A DNA stretch of 14,542 nt from JASFTV01 sp050050615 (GCA_050050615.1 JASFTV010000053.1:1-14542), one strand, 5' to 3'; counted from the stretch's first letter, positions 1 through 7,729 are shown. The notes: generated by a model from the sequence alone, not told the origin. A program made the numbers and translations.

Positions 1-1
1 T

Positions 2-112
2 TACAAAACGACCCACGAGTCAAAGCCGCTAAAGGAGGCTTATGAGAAACTCCAGTCAGACTACCCCGAGAGCGAGTGGACGAAACGAGCCCTTCCGTAC
101 AGGCTGCTCTAG
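2..112 (+). CDS. C-terminal end of a thioredoxin/TPR-type protein (5' end outside window)
   Basis: Reading from base 2, an open frame of 36 codons runs to a TAG at 110-112. It is hydrophilic and helical, with the pattern 'LKEAYEKLQSDYPESEW' followed by 'TKRALPYRLL'. A helix with 'YPxSxW' and then 'KxAxPYR' at the very C-terminus resembles the tail of thioredoxin-like proteins with a TPR-like helical end found in deltaproteobacteria; this match is from memory. The frame has no start in the window, so the gene begins upstream. The other two forward frames lack such protein-like character. Function cannot be assigned from 36 residues. Confidence 0.6.
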   Translation, partial: YKTTHESKPLKEAYEKLQSDYPESEWTKRALPYRLL

Positions 113-521
113 TCTCTTTGTCCTGGACGATGGAAAGTTCTCGCCCTCGGGCGAAGGGTGGTTTTGGTTGTCGCTCAGCTCCTTCGAAATGACACTTGGG
201 CCGATTTTAGTTAGCCCACTTTCCTCTCTCAGAGGAGGGATCACTCAGTTTCAACAAAGCAGATGCGGCGCGTTCAGGGCAACTAGTACTTAGTTGCATA
301 AATCAACGTTATCATAATGTCATTGCGAGGACCCCGCACTTGATGCGGGGGACGAAGCAATCTCATCGTAACATGCCAGAATGATGGGCTTTCCAACCTG
401 GAGATTGCTTCGCTCCGCTCGCAATGACGTACCAGAATAGTGACGGTTTTTTTGTACAGCTAGGTACTAGAGGTACACCCGATGGACCGCCGCAGAAAAA
501 TGAATCCTGGAGGATTGAACC
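113..521. other. Non-coding gap with several small palindromes
   Basis: I see no credible gene in these 409 bases. It holds the palindromic repeat at 319-428 and several small inverted repeats: TCGCCC/GGGCGA at 141-154, TGGGC/GCCCA at 197-218, and CCTCT/AGAGG at 223-235. The stretch around 172-193, ending 'CCTTCGAAATGAC', resembles one end of the same class of interspersed repeat, so a degenerate second copy may lie here. No convincing promoter for the hydrolase gene was found. A GGAGG at 509-513 supplies its ribosome binding site. Confidence 0.6.
319..428. repeat. Nested palindromic interspersed repeat (MITE/REP-like)
   Basis: Outer arms GTCATTGCGAG (319-329) and CTCGCAATGAC (418-428) are perfect 11-bp inverted repeats. 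Inside them GAAGCAATCTC (354-364) pairs perfectly with GAGATTGCTTC (401-411). The left half also holds its own hairpin, CCCCGC (332-337) with GCGGGG (345-350). The 'CATTGCGAGG ... GAAGCAATCTC' wording is familiar from short non-coding repeats scattered through many deltaproteobacterial and other genomes (from memory). It encodes no protein. It may be mobilised in trans or act as a transcript-end structure. Confidence 0.85.
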
Positions 522-2564
522 ATGCCACGAGATATTCCCGTGGGAAACGGCCGGCTACTTGCCTGCTTTGACAAGAACTACGCAATTCGTGACCTGTATT
601 TCCCCCACGTCGGACAGGAGAACCACGTAAGTGGCAATGTCTTCCGCTTTGGGGTTTTTGCCGGGGGTAGCTTCTCCTGGGTGGGGGAGGCGTGGAAACG
701 GGAGCTTGCCTATGAAGAGGACACGCTGGTAAGTCAAGTGAATCTCTACCACCAGGAACAGGGTGTACTCATCACGTGTCGGGACGCGGTTGACTTTCAC
801 GAGGATGTCTACCTGCGCGAGGTCACCGTCGAAAACCTGGTTCCCGAAAAACGGCGTATAGAGCTCTTTTTCAGCCAGGACTTCGATATCTCTGGCAATA
901 GTGTTGGCGATACAGCGGCCTTTGATCCGGCCAGCGGCGGCATTGTCCATTACAAGGGATCGAGATACTTTCTTGTCAGCGGTCTGACAGAGCAATCTGA
1001 AAGTCTCTCACAGTTTGCCGTCGGCCAGAAAAAGGTCGGCGGCAAAGAGGGCACCTTCAGGGATGCTGAAGACGGGCTTCTCTCAGGGAACACGATTGCC
1101 CAAGGCTCGGTGGATTCCGTCGTCTCGCTACATCTTGACTTGGATGGACACAGCGCCGGGAAGGCCTACTACTGGATTTGCGCAGCAGAGAGCTGGGCAG
1201 AAGCCCGCCGGATTGATGATCTGGTGAGACACAAGCATCCTCGCGCCCTGATCAAACGCACGGGCGACTACTGGAACCTCTGGGTTCGCAAAGAATCGCC
1301 GTCTTACGAGCACCTACCATCAAAGGTCGCGAGACTGTACCGCCGCAGTCTGCTCGTCATGAGCACCCAGCTAGACTGGCAGGGAGGGATCGTTGCGGCG
1401 AATGATTCGGACGTCATTCAGTTCAACCGAGACACCTACTCCTATGTCTGGCCAAGGGACGGTGCCCTCATTGCCCATGCACTCGATCTGGCCGGATACC
1501 CTATGCCTGCTCAGAGATTTTACGACTTTTCAGCGAGAGCGATAGAGGATGAAGGGTACCTCTTGCACAAATATAATCCGGACGGTACCCTAGCATCGTC
1601 CTGGCATCCCTGGTATGAAGGGAACGAGGCCCAGCTTCCGATTCAGGAAGACGAAACCGCCCTGGTGATTTGGGCGCTGTGGCACCATTTCGTCCAGTAC
1701 AGAGACATCGAGTTTGTGAAGCCGCTGTATCGGCCCCTTGTCAAAAGAGCAGCGGATTTTATGGTGGCTTACCGTGATGAAGAAACCGGTCTCCCCGGGG
1801 CTTCCTATGATTTGTGGGAGGAGCGTCGAGGCATCTCCAGCTTTACCGTCAGCGCTGTCTTTGGTGGGCTCGCGGCAGCCTCTATCTTCTGTACTGTTTT
1901 TGGTGAGGAAGAAAAAGCACGCACCTACCGTCAGGCAGCATCCGAAATCAGGGATGCAGCATCGAATTATCTCTGGCGTGAGGACCTGGGCCGCTTCTGT
2001 CGAATGCTCTACCGGAATGGGAAGGGGGCGTTGGAGGTGGATGGAACGTGCGATGCGAGCCTTTGGGGGCTCTTCACCTTCGGACTCTATACAGCAAGTG
2101 ATCCACGCATCGAAGCCACCATGGAAGCCCTGCGGCAAAAGCTTTGGCTCAGCACGAAGACGGGCGGCATGGCACGATACGAGAATGACACCTACTACAG
2201 GGCAGGGGGTGACATTACAGGAAACCCCTGGTTCATATCTACCCTTTGGCTGGCCGACTATCTCCTTGAGAAGGTGGAGGACGAGGAGGCGCTTAACAAG
2301 GCCACAGAGATCTTATGCTGGGTCGCTGACCACGCCTTGCCCTCGGGCGTTCTGCCGGAGCAGCTACAACCGCATACGGGAGAGCCGCTCTCTGTTTCAC
2401 CATTGACCTGGAGCCATGCCGCCTTTGTGAGTACAATGCAACTTTACCAGAGCCGCATGGCTCGGAAGGAAGCCGAAGTGCCGAGCGCTAAGGCGGAGGA
2501 CTGGATCGGTAAGCTTTTTGCCGAAACCTGCGATGTCATCCACGGTGCCTGTCGGGTTAAGTAA
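522..2564 (+). CDS. GH15 family glucoamylase-like glycoside hydrolase
   Basis: This 680-residue protein is predicted to hydrolyse terminal alpha-glucosidic bonds, releasing glucose from alpha-glucans or short maltooligosaccharides. Residues 1-250 form the N-terminal beta-sandwich domain of prokaryotic GH15 enzymes; the rest is the (alpha/alpha)6 barrel. Visible signatures are 'YVWPRDGA' (309-315), the acid-catalyst motif 'DLWEER' with E433, and the base motif 'LPEQ' with E613. Length is normal for prokaryotic GH15. There is no signal peptide, so it should act in the cytoplasm, for example in glycogen or oligosaccharide turnover. Some members of this group act on trehalose or other glucosides, so exact substrate is open. 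GGAGG at 509-513 supports the ATG. The metallophosphoesterase gene starts 4 bases after its stop, suggesting co-transcription. Confidence 0.9.
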   Translation: MPRDIPVGNGRLLACFDKNYAIRDLYFPHVGQENHVSGNVFRFGVFAGGSFSWVGEAWKRELAYEEDTLVSQVNLYHQEQGVLITCRDAVDFHEDVYLREVTVENLVPEKRRIELFFSQDFDISGNSVGDTAAFDPASGGIVHYKGSRYFLVSGLTEQSESLSQFAVGQKKVGGKEGTFRDAEDGLLSGNTIAQGSVDSVVSLHLDLDGHSAGKAYYWICAAESWAEARRIDDLVRHKHPRALIKRTGDYWNLWVRKESPSYEHLPSKVARLYRRSLLVMSTQLDWQGGIVAANDSDVIQFNRDTYSYVWPRDGALIAHALDLAGYPMPAQRFYDFSARAIEDEGYLLHKYNPDGTLASSWHPWYEGNEAQLPIQEDETALVIWALWHHFVQYRDIEFVKPLYRPLVKRAADFMVAYRDEETGLPGASYDLWEERRGISSFTVSAVFGGLAAASIFCTVFGEEEKARTYRQAASEIRDAASNYLWREDLGRFCRMLYRNGKGALEVDGTCDASLWGLFTFGLYTASDPRIEATMEALRQKLWLSTKTGGMARYENDTYYRAGGDITGNPWFISTLWLADYLLEKVEDEEALNKATEILCWVADHALPSGVLPEQLQPHTGEPLSVSPLTWSHAAFVSTMQLYQSRMARKEAEVPSAKAEDWIGKLFAETCDVIHGACRVK

Positions 2565-2568
2565 AAGC

Positions 2569-3588
2569 ATGAAATTCGTTCACACAGCGGATACCCATCT
2601 TGGATTCGAAATCATCAGGACGGCCCAGTCTGATAAAGAAGGTCGCCACAGGCGGGCTGAATGGATTTTCAAGAACTTTGTGCGCGTGACCAGATACGCA
2701 ACCGATATTGAAGCCGACCTTTTTATCCATAGCGGAGATCTCTTTAACAAATATTATATCCCGAGGGAGAGACTGGATGACCTGATCTGGCCTGTCTTAG
2801 AGCTTGCAGAAGCAGGGATTCCGGTGTTGATGATTCCGGGAAATCATGAGAGATCCCAGTTCCCCTTCGATCTTTTTCACGGGGCAAAGAATGTCTTTGT
2901 TTTTGATCAGCCAAAATCCCTGTGCTTCACGCTGGATGCCTACCGGGTTGGATTTGCTGGGTTTCCTTTCATAAGAGAGGATTCTCGAAGGACATTCCTG
3001 AAAGCCTTGGAGGAGAGCGAGTATGAAGGCCTGAGGGCTGATTTCAATATCCTCGTAACCCACCAAGCTTTTGACGAGGCGATCGTGGGCCCGGTCGATT
3101 TCACATTCAAAGCAACTCGTCCCGATACGGTATCAAGGCATACCATTCCTCTGGATTTCGAATACATCGCGGCTGGTCATATCCATCGATATCAAACTCT
3201 GTCCCATCCTTTGAAGCCAAGACTAAAGTTTGTCTACCCGGGGTCCATCCAGAGGGTGAGTTTTGCGGAGATGTATGAAGAGAAGGGTTTTGTGGAGGGA
3301 GAGATTCTCAACGACAGAGTGGAAACCCGTTTCATCCCTCTACCTGCATGGGACATGGAAATGGTGGAGATCGAGGCGGCCGGGCGGAGTTCAGAAGAGA
3401 TTGAAGACGCGATCCGGGCCCAGTTCTGGCGGTTCAGGGAGGATATGGTGATTCGGTTCAGCCTGACGGGAGGCAAAGGCACGGGAGACTACGCGGACAT
3501 TGATTTTGAGCGGCTGAGGGCGGAGATGCCTCCAGTCCTTGAATGTCAGGTCATGATGAGAGCAGGAGACAGGTGGTTGGTGCGATGA
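2569..3588 (+). CDS. SbcD/Mre11-like metallophosphoesterase
   Basis: A 339-residue calcineurin-like phosphoesterase related to the SbcD/Mre11 nuclease subunit. The five metal-ligand blocks are all present: D8-x-H10 ('TADTHLG'), G56-D57, G91-N92-H93-E94, H165 ('VTHQ') and G203-H204-I-H206. It should therefore be a two-metal phosphodiesterase or DNA exonuclease. The C-terminal 100 residues resemble an SbcD capping region. An in-frame TTG at 2518 would add 17 residues inside the previous gene. I chose the ATG at 2569 because the fold begins immediately ('MKFVHTADTHLG') and it sits 4 bases after the preceding stop. The ribosome site is weak, so translational coupling is likely. SbcD normally pairs with an SbcC ATPase encoded next door; none follows here. 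Confidence 0.85.
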   Translation: MKFVHTADTHLGFEIIRTAQSDKEGRHRRAEWIFKNFVRVTRYATDIEADLFIHSGDLFNKYYIPRERLDDLIWPVLELAEAGIPVLMIPGNHERSQFPFDLFHGAKNVFVFDQPKSLCFTLDAYRVGFAGFPFIREDSRRTFLKALEESEYEGLRADFNILVTHQAFDEAIVGPVDFTFKATRPDTVSRHTIPLDFEYIAAGHIHRYQTLSHPLKPRLKFVYPGSIQRVSFAEMYEEKGFVEGEILNDRVETRFIPLPAWDMEMVEIEAAGRSSEEIEDAIRAQFWRFREDMVIRFSLTGGKGTGDYADIDFERLRAEMPPVLECQVMMRAGDRWLVR

Positions 3589-3659
3589 GTCATCTTCCCT
3601 TTGGTTGAGCACGGCTGGCATTCACCTGACGCCAAGGCGGTGGTGGGTGAGTCTTTGAT

Positions 3660-3696
3660 CCCTTTCAAAAAGGGGAGAACCAGTATGTCCCCCTTT
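3660..3696 (+). other. Three-arm alternative hairpin
   Basis: CCCTTT (3660-3665) can pair with AAAGGG (3669-3674) over a 3-base loop. The same central arm, read as AAAGGGG (3669-3675), can instead pair with CCCCTTT (3690-3696). The two folds exclude each other. No T-run follows, so it is not a standard terminator. It lies about 70-110 bases after the phosphoesterase stop and could mark the transcript end, or may be chance. Confidence 0.35.
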
Positions 3697-4001
3697 CATA
3701 AACTGACCATGCCCCACACTTTCTGCTGGAGCCAGGGGGTAACAAAGGACGCTGAGCCGATTTGCCGGGGACAGGAAGGCTTTTCTTTCGTTCCAAGGCT
3801 CCCGGGCTTGATTCCGAGCCAGTTATGCTTATTTTGACATAAGAAAGTTCTCGATCCGAATTCTCGGTCCTTAAATCTGAATTGCCCGCTGCTTGTCGGA
3901 GCGTATCGGACCCGCGGGGCTTTGTGTGCTCACGAGAGCTATTCGCTTTCAGCTTCTCTATCTTTCAGCTTTTCGCCATGGGAGCGACAACGTCGCGTTA
4001 G

Positions 4002-4024
4002 ATAAAATCGCGTAACGATTTTAT
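4002..4024. promoter_or_regulatory. Perfect 9-bp-arm palindrome, candidate operator
   Basis: ATAAAATCG (4002-4010) is a perfect inverted repeat of CGATTTTAT (4016-4024) with a 5-base centre, CGTAA. It ends 50 bases before the start of the small conserved gene. Its size and symmetry fit a dimeric transcription factor site. I do not recognise the regulator; it does not look like the usual Rex, CRP/FNR or Fur consensus. It overlaps an AT-rich stretch that could include a -10 region, but no good -35 is apparent. Confidence 0.5.
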
Positions 4025-4074
4025 TGAAGCATTGACGAGGATTGCCGTGAGTACTTGCGATGAGGAGAATAACC

Positions 4075-4446
4075 ATGATGGGCTTAGAAGATGTTCGAAA
4101 TAGCCATGAAATCATCAATGAGATCGACTGGTTTATGACCCCCGAAGAGGCTGTGACTTTGTATTTGGAGTGGGGAAACAACTGGAGCCATGGCAAGATG
4201 GTGAAATCCAAGAACGATGTTTCCCACTATTTTGTGGTGAACACCTGGGATGACCCGGCCAGAATCTATCTTATTCGGCGTAACTCGGAAGAGGCCGTGG
4301 AATTGGCGGTCATCGAAATACCCAAAGGTATCAGGGATCGTTTTTTGGAAAGCGTAGCCAAAAAAAAAGGTGTTTATGCCATCAATGAAGAGATCAGGGC
4401 TTGGTTAGAAGAGTCCCTGCACGGGGTTGGGGGATCCACAGCGTGA
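4075..4446 (+). CDS. Small conserved protein of unknown function (sulfate-reducer type)
   Basis: A 123-residue soluble protein, acidic and rich in aromatic residues, with no signal peptide or membrane segment. It opens 'MMGLEDVRNSHEIINEIDW' and has conserved-looking blocks 'TPEEAVTLYLEWGNNW', 'YFVVNTW' and 'RIYLIRRNSEEAVELA'. From memory this resembles a family in Desulfovibrio-type bacteria sometimes labelled DVU0772; I know no established function. GAGGAG at 4062-4067 overlaps an upstream in-frame ATG at 4060 and is correctly spaced (7 bases) for the ATG at 4075, so I start there; the adjacent ATG at 4078 is also possible. It stands alone, with a palindrome upstream and a convergent gene downstream. 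Confidence 0.75.
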   Translation: MMGLEDVRNSHEIINEIDWFMTPEEAVTLYLEWGNNWSHGKMVKSKNDVSHYFVVNTWDDPARIYLIRRNSEEAVELAVIEIPKGIRDRFLESVAKKKGVYAINEEIRAWLEESLHGVGGSTA

Positions 4447-4529
4447 CATTGAAATTCATCGAAGATGGAAGGCGTCTGAAAACAGGCTATCCATAATTTC
4501 GACTGTACTCCGGTTAAGCAATCTAAATT

Positions 4530-5120
4530 TCATGTCTTCTCAATGGCCATGACGAGATCTCTCCCTGCCGCATGAGCCTCCTCAAGATATTCCGGGTGCT
4601 TTAATACATCACCCTCAAAGTCCAATCCGCGATAGAGAAGAGAGCGCCAGAGTTGGGTGTCAAGGGCTTCAAAGAAATAGCGGATGCTCAAAAGGGTCCC
4701 GTCGAAAAGCCTTTTCCCCTTTGTGGCCCCCACAGAAATGAAGAGCCCTTTGCGCGAGAAATCCCGAGTTCCAAAGGGCATCTTTTCCAGCCAGTATCTC
4801 CTCACCCACAGGGACTGACAACGATCCATAAGGATTTTCGTGTAAGCGCTCACCGTATAGAAGAATATGGGAGAGGCCAGCATCAGCCCTTGGCATTCCA
4901 GAAGCTGATCATAGACTTTCTGAAAATCGTCCTTGATCACACACCGGCCGGTCTCTTTACAGCCATAGATTTCAAGGCAAGGCGACATCTTAAGATCGCG
5001 AAGCACAATCTCTTCCACTGTGCCACCCCCCTCAGCGGCGCCCTCGACAGCCTTTTTGAGCAACAGAGATGTATTCCCTTTACGGCGGGGACTGCCATAA
5101 ATAGCAAGAATGGTTGCCAT
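4530..5120 (-). CDS. Flavodoxin-fold NAD(P)H:FMN oxidoreductase
   Basis: A 196-residue cytoplasmic flavoprotein of the NADPH-dependent FMN reductase / iron-sulfur flavoprotein superfamily. The FMN phosphate loop is 'GSPRRKGNTS' (9-18) just after the first beta strand, and a second flavin-contact segment is 'ASPIFFYTVSAYTK' (82-95). A cysteine cluster, C48, C54 and C60 in 'SPCLEIYGCKETGRCVIKDD', sits where iron-sulfur flavoproteins carry their compact cluster motif. However, the position expected for the second cysteine (residue 51) is isoleucine, so a normal [4Fe-4S] site is doubtful. It could reduce quinones, FMN or other small electrophiles. It is divergent from the acetoacetyl-CoA synthetase gene and shares its 210-base upstream region. 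The ribosome site is weak. Confidence 0.8.
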   Translation of the reverse strand: MATILAIYGSPRRKGNTSLLLKKAVEGAAEGGGTVEEIVLRDLKMSPCLEIYGCKETGRCVIKDDFQKVYDQLLECQGLMLASPIFFYTVSAYTKILMDRCQSLWVRRYWLEKMPFGTRDFSRKGLFISVGATKGKRLFDGTLLSIRYFFEALDTQLWRSLLYRGLDFEGDVLKHPEYLEEAHAAGRDLVMAIEKT

Positions 5121-5219
5121 CTTCTAACCCTATACATGATTGAACAGAAAAGCAAGGATTCCTAAATTCACGGACTGAGCCCTAAGAGGGACATATTTTT
5201 TTGAAAAATGGAGAAATTG

Positions 5220-5236
5220 CTGGTATAAAACTTGCT
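5220..5236 (+). promoter_or_regulatory. Sigma-54 (-24/-12) promoter of acetoacetyl-CoA synthetase
   Basis: The element CTGGTATAAAACTTGCT has the invariant GG (5222-5223) and GC (5234-5235) exactly 10 bases apart, plus the TTGC-T form of the -12 box. The consensus is TGGCAC-N5-TTGC; the middle of the -24 box (TAT for CAC) is the only clear departure. Transcription would begin near 5246-5247, leaving a leader of about 85 bases before the ATG at 5331. A sigma-54 activator is encoded in the same locus, which raises the likelihood that the site is real. Confidence 0.75.
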
Positions 5237-5330
5237 TTGGGATTTCTAAACGAAAAGATCTCGACAGGGGGGCCGTGGCTCAACTGTCTCAAGACATTTT
5301 AACTCTTATACATGACGGAGGAAATGCGTT

Positions 5331-7286
5331 ATGGCCAAAATGTTGTGGAAGCCCTCGGAAGAGAGGATCGAAAGCACCCATATGTATCGGTTCATGAATT
5401 TTGTCAATGACAAGTACAACCAGAACTTCACCGAGTATGAACCCCTTTACCAGTGGTCCGTTGACAATATCCCAGATTTCTGGGCGGCCATGTGGGAATT
5501 CGCTGAAATCAAGGCCTCAAAGCCTTATGATCAGGTCGTCGATGACCCCAACAGGTTGCCTGGTGCGAAGTGGTTTTCAGGGGCCCAGCTCAATTTCGCA
5601 GAAAACCTCCTGAAATACCGGGACGATCATGTGGCCTTGATCTTTCAGGGAGAAGATCGAGACGTCAGGAAGGTTACTTATGCCGAACTCTACGATGAAG
5701 TGGCCCGGGTCGCCAAATCGCTGAGGGAGTTCGGGGTTCAGGTGGGGGATCGGGTTGTCGGATTCATGCCGAATATGCCGGAGACCATTTATGCCATGCT
5801 GGCCGCCACAAGCATAGGGGCGACATGGTCTTCCTGCTCTCCTGATTTCGGCATCAAAGGCGTGCTTGATCGGTTTGGCCAAATTAAACCGAAGGTCCTG
5901 TTTACGGCCAACGGCTACTGGTTTAAAGGGAAGAACCTTGATTCCCTTGAGCGCATCTCAAATATTCTGAAGGAGCTTCCGAGCATCGAAAAGGTGGTGG
6001 TAGTTCCCTACACGGAGCAAGAGACGGATATCAGGGGTGTACCCAATGCCGCCCACTACAGGGAGTTCAAATCCCCTGAATCCAATCTGGACATCGAATT
6101 CGAGCAACTGCCTTTTGAGCATCCTCACTACATCATGTACTCCTCCGGAACCACGGGTCTTCCCAAGTGCATGGTCCAGAGTGCCGGCGGGGTGCTCATT
6201 AACCAGTTGAAGGAGTTGTTGCTTCACACGGATCTAAAGCGTGAGGATACGATTTTCTATTTCACCACTTGCGGTTGGATGATGTGGAACTGGCTGGCCT
6301 GTTCATTGGCTGTAGGCGCTACCCTTCTTCTCTATGACGGCAACGCGTTCCACCCCAATCCGGGGGCTCTTTGGAAAATTGCCCAGGACCACAAGATGAC
6401 GATCTTCGGGACCAGTGCGGGGTATATTGCGGCCGTTCAAAATGCAGGTGTGAAGCCCGGAAAGGAATATGATCTCTCCTCAGTTAAGGCCCTCCTTTCA
6501 ACGGGATCCCCACTATCTGTGGAGGGTTTTGAGTTTGTTTACAATGAGGTGAAAGAGGACCTCCAGCTAGGCTCCATTTCCGGGGGTTCAGACATCAATG
6601 GGTGCTTTGCCGGTGGGAACCCCATGGGGGCTGTTTATGCGGGGGAATTGCAGTGCAGGTGTTTGGGCATGAAGGTGGAAGCCTTTGACGACAACGGCAA
6701 ACCTATCAGGAATCAGCAAGGCGAACTGGTCTGCCTGGCCCCCGCTCCTTCTATGCCGATCTATTTCTGGGATGACCCGAATGGAGACAAATACCACGAT
6801 GCCTACTTTGACGTGTATCCCGGCGTCTGGCGGCATGGCGATTTCATAGAAATCAATGATCGGGGCGGTGTGGTCATCTACGGGAGATCGGATGCGACTC
6901 TGAACCCTGGTGGGGTCAGGATCGGGACGGCTGAGATCTACCGCCAGGTGGAGACCATGCCGGAGATTGAGGACAGCCTCGTTGTGGGGCAGGATTGGAA
7001 AAACGATGTCCGGGTCGTTCTCTTTGTCAGGATGGGAGAGGGTCAGGAGCTCACCGAGGATCTTAAAGGTAAAATCAAGAAGACCCTTCGGGCCAATGCA
7101 TCACCTCGGCACGTGCCGGCCAAGATCATCTCCGTACCCGATATCCCCTACACACTGAATATGAAGAAGGTCGAGCTAGCCGTTAAAAAGGTTATCCAGG
7201 GACAGGCCGTTCTGAACAAGGATGCCCTGAGGAACCCGGAATCTCTGGATTTCTACGAAGATATAAAGGAACTCCAGGAGGAGTAA
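5331..7286 (+). CDS. aacS: Acetoacetyl-CoA synthetase (acetoacetate-CoA ligase)
   Basis: A 651-residue ATP-dependent acyl-CoA ligase of the ANL superfamily (acetoacetate + ATP + CoA to acetoacetyl-CoA + AMP + PPi), cytoplasmic. The phosphate loop 'YSSGTTGLPK' is at 270-279. The adenylate motif 'ISGGSDINGCFAGGNP' (416-431) is typical of acetoacetyl- rather than acetyl-CoA synthetases. The hinge region 'YGRSDATLNPGGVRIG' is at 517-532, and the catalytic lysine is probably K612 in 'TLNMKKVELAVKK'. Length is normal. GGAGG at 5317-5321, 9 bases upstream, fixes the ATG. It stands behind a sigma-54 promoter and is followed by a hairpin (7320-7344). The downstream hydratase and CoA-transferase genes belong to the same metabolic theme. 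Confidence 0.95.
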   Translation: MAKMLWKPSEERIESTHMYRFMNFVNDKYNQNFTEYEPLYQWSVDNIPDFWAAMWEFAEIKASKPYDQVVDDPNRLPGAKWFSGAQLNFAENLLKYRDDHVALIFQGEDRDVRKVTYAELYDEVARVAKSLREFGVQVGDRVVGFMPNMPETIYAMLAATSIGATWSSCSPDFGIKGVLDRFGQIKPKVLFTANGYWFKGKNLDSLERISNILKELPSIEKVVVVPYTEQETDIRGVPNAAHYREFKSPESNLDIEFEQLPFEHPHYIMYSSGTTGLPKCMVQSAGGVLINQLKELLLHTDLKREDTIFYFTTCGWMMWNWLACSLAVGATLLLYDGNAFHPNPGALWKIAQDHKMTIFGTSAGYIAAVQNAGVKPGKEYDLSSVKALLSTGSPLSVEGFEFVYNEVKEDLQLGSISGGSDINGCFAGGNPMGAVYAGELQCRCLGMKVEAFDDNGKPIRNQQGELVCLAPAPSMPIYFWDDPNGDKYHDAYFDVYPGVWRHGDFIEINDRGGVVIYGRSDATLNPGGVRIGTAEIYRQVETMPEIEDSLVVGQDWKNDVRVVLFVRMGEGQELTEDLKGKIKKTLRANASPRHVPAKIISVPDIPYTLNMKKVELAVKKVIQGQAVLNKDALRNPESLDFYEDIKELQEE

Positions 7287-7319
7287 ACGCTCACTTAAAG
7301 TTTTGCAATGTTTCAGCTA

Positions 7320-7344
7320 AAGACGGGAGATGGCCTCCCGTCTT
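7320..7344 (+). terminator. Hairpin after acetoacetyl-CoA synthetase gene
   Basis: AAGACGGGAG (7320-7329) and CTCCCGTCTT (7335-7344) form a perfect 10-bp stem with a 5-base loop, 34 bases after the stop codon. The 3' side ends in TT, then CGG, so the U-tract is poor. It could be a weak terminator or an mRNA-stabilising 3' structure. Because it is weak, read-through into the genes at 7730 and 8230 is possible. Confidence 0.65.
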
Positions 7345-7523
7345 CGGTTCATGAATCATCTCGACTTGGGCATTTCTCGAGAAGAGCTCAATAAGCTCAT
7401 ATGATGAAAAAATGGACCCACTCGCCTTTCTTTGTTTTCACCTTGCCTATAACAACATGGTATTAACGCCTCTTTTTCAAAGTATTGAATGAATCATTCT
7501 TGTCCAAAAACGAATTCCGGATA

Positions 7524-7557
7524 GCATGGGGCATCGTGTAAAAACAGCCCCCTATGC
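7524..7557 (+). other. Stem-loop in the gap before the hydratase gene
   Basis: GCAT-GGGGC (7524-7532) pairs with GCCCC-CT-ATGC (7547-7557): nine base pairs interrupted by a 2-base bulge on the 3' side, with a 14-base loop. It is about 170 bases before the hydratase start and not followed by a T-run. It may be a leader structure or the trace of an old element. Confidence 0.4.
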
Positions 7558-7729
7558 GGTGGAAACCTTAGACTTTGATTTGTTCTGGACACCAGTCTGA
7601 ATGAATATCAAACATGGTTCTAGACGATTTTCTTATCAAAGAAGAAATCAGCTTCAATGATAATTCAACAGAGGATCTTGAAAACCGTTTCCAGTGGCCT
7701 CAAGAGATTGCCCAAAGGGAGAACAAGCG

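Larger units (their letters stand above)
3589..4074. other. Non-coding gap between phosphoesterase and small conserved gene
   Basis: No gene is supported in these 486 bases. A 78-codon open frame at 3601-3837 has no ribosome site and no recognisable protein pattern. The gap holds competing hairpin arms at 3660-3696, a direct repeat of CTTTCAGCTT at 3946-3955 and 3962-3971, and the palindrome at 4002-4024. The 3' half is therefore probably the control region of the gene at 4075. Confidence 0.55.
7287..7729. other. Non-coding gap before the hydratase gene
   Basis: This 443-base gap holds the hairpin at 7320-7344, a short palindrome GAATGA-A-TCATTC at 7487-7499, GAGCT/AGCTC around 7384-7398, and the stem-loop at 7524-7557. 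I looked for a GG-N10-GC sigma-54 element and found none with a proper -12 box. The only tiny open frames (for example a 21-residue one at 7401-7466) lack ribosome sites. The base composition is more AT-rich than the flanking genes. Confidence 0.5.

Noticed and set aside
42..293. 83-codon open frame near the left edge
   Set aside because: It overlaps the partial thioredoxin-like C-terminus in another frame and runs through palindromic non-coding DNA; no protein-like pattern, although an AGGAGG lies nearby.
3601..3837. 78-codon open frame after the phosphoesterase
   Set aside because: No ribosome binding site, no recognisable domain, and unusual Cys/Pro-rich composition; overlaps hairpin arms.
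7401..7466. Short frame starting ATGATG in the gap before the hydratase
   Set aside because: Only 21 residues, no ribosome site, no pattern.
7519..7532. GG-N10-GC spacing before the hydratase gene
   Set aside because: The boxes read CGG and GGGC, lacking the T-rich -12 element; it lies within a hairpin arm.
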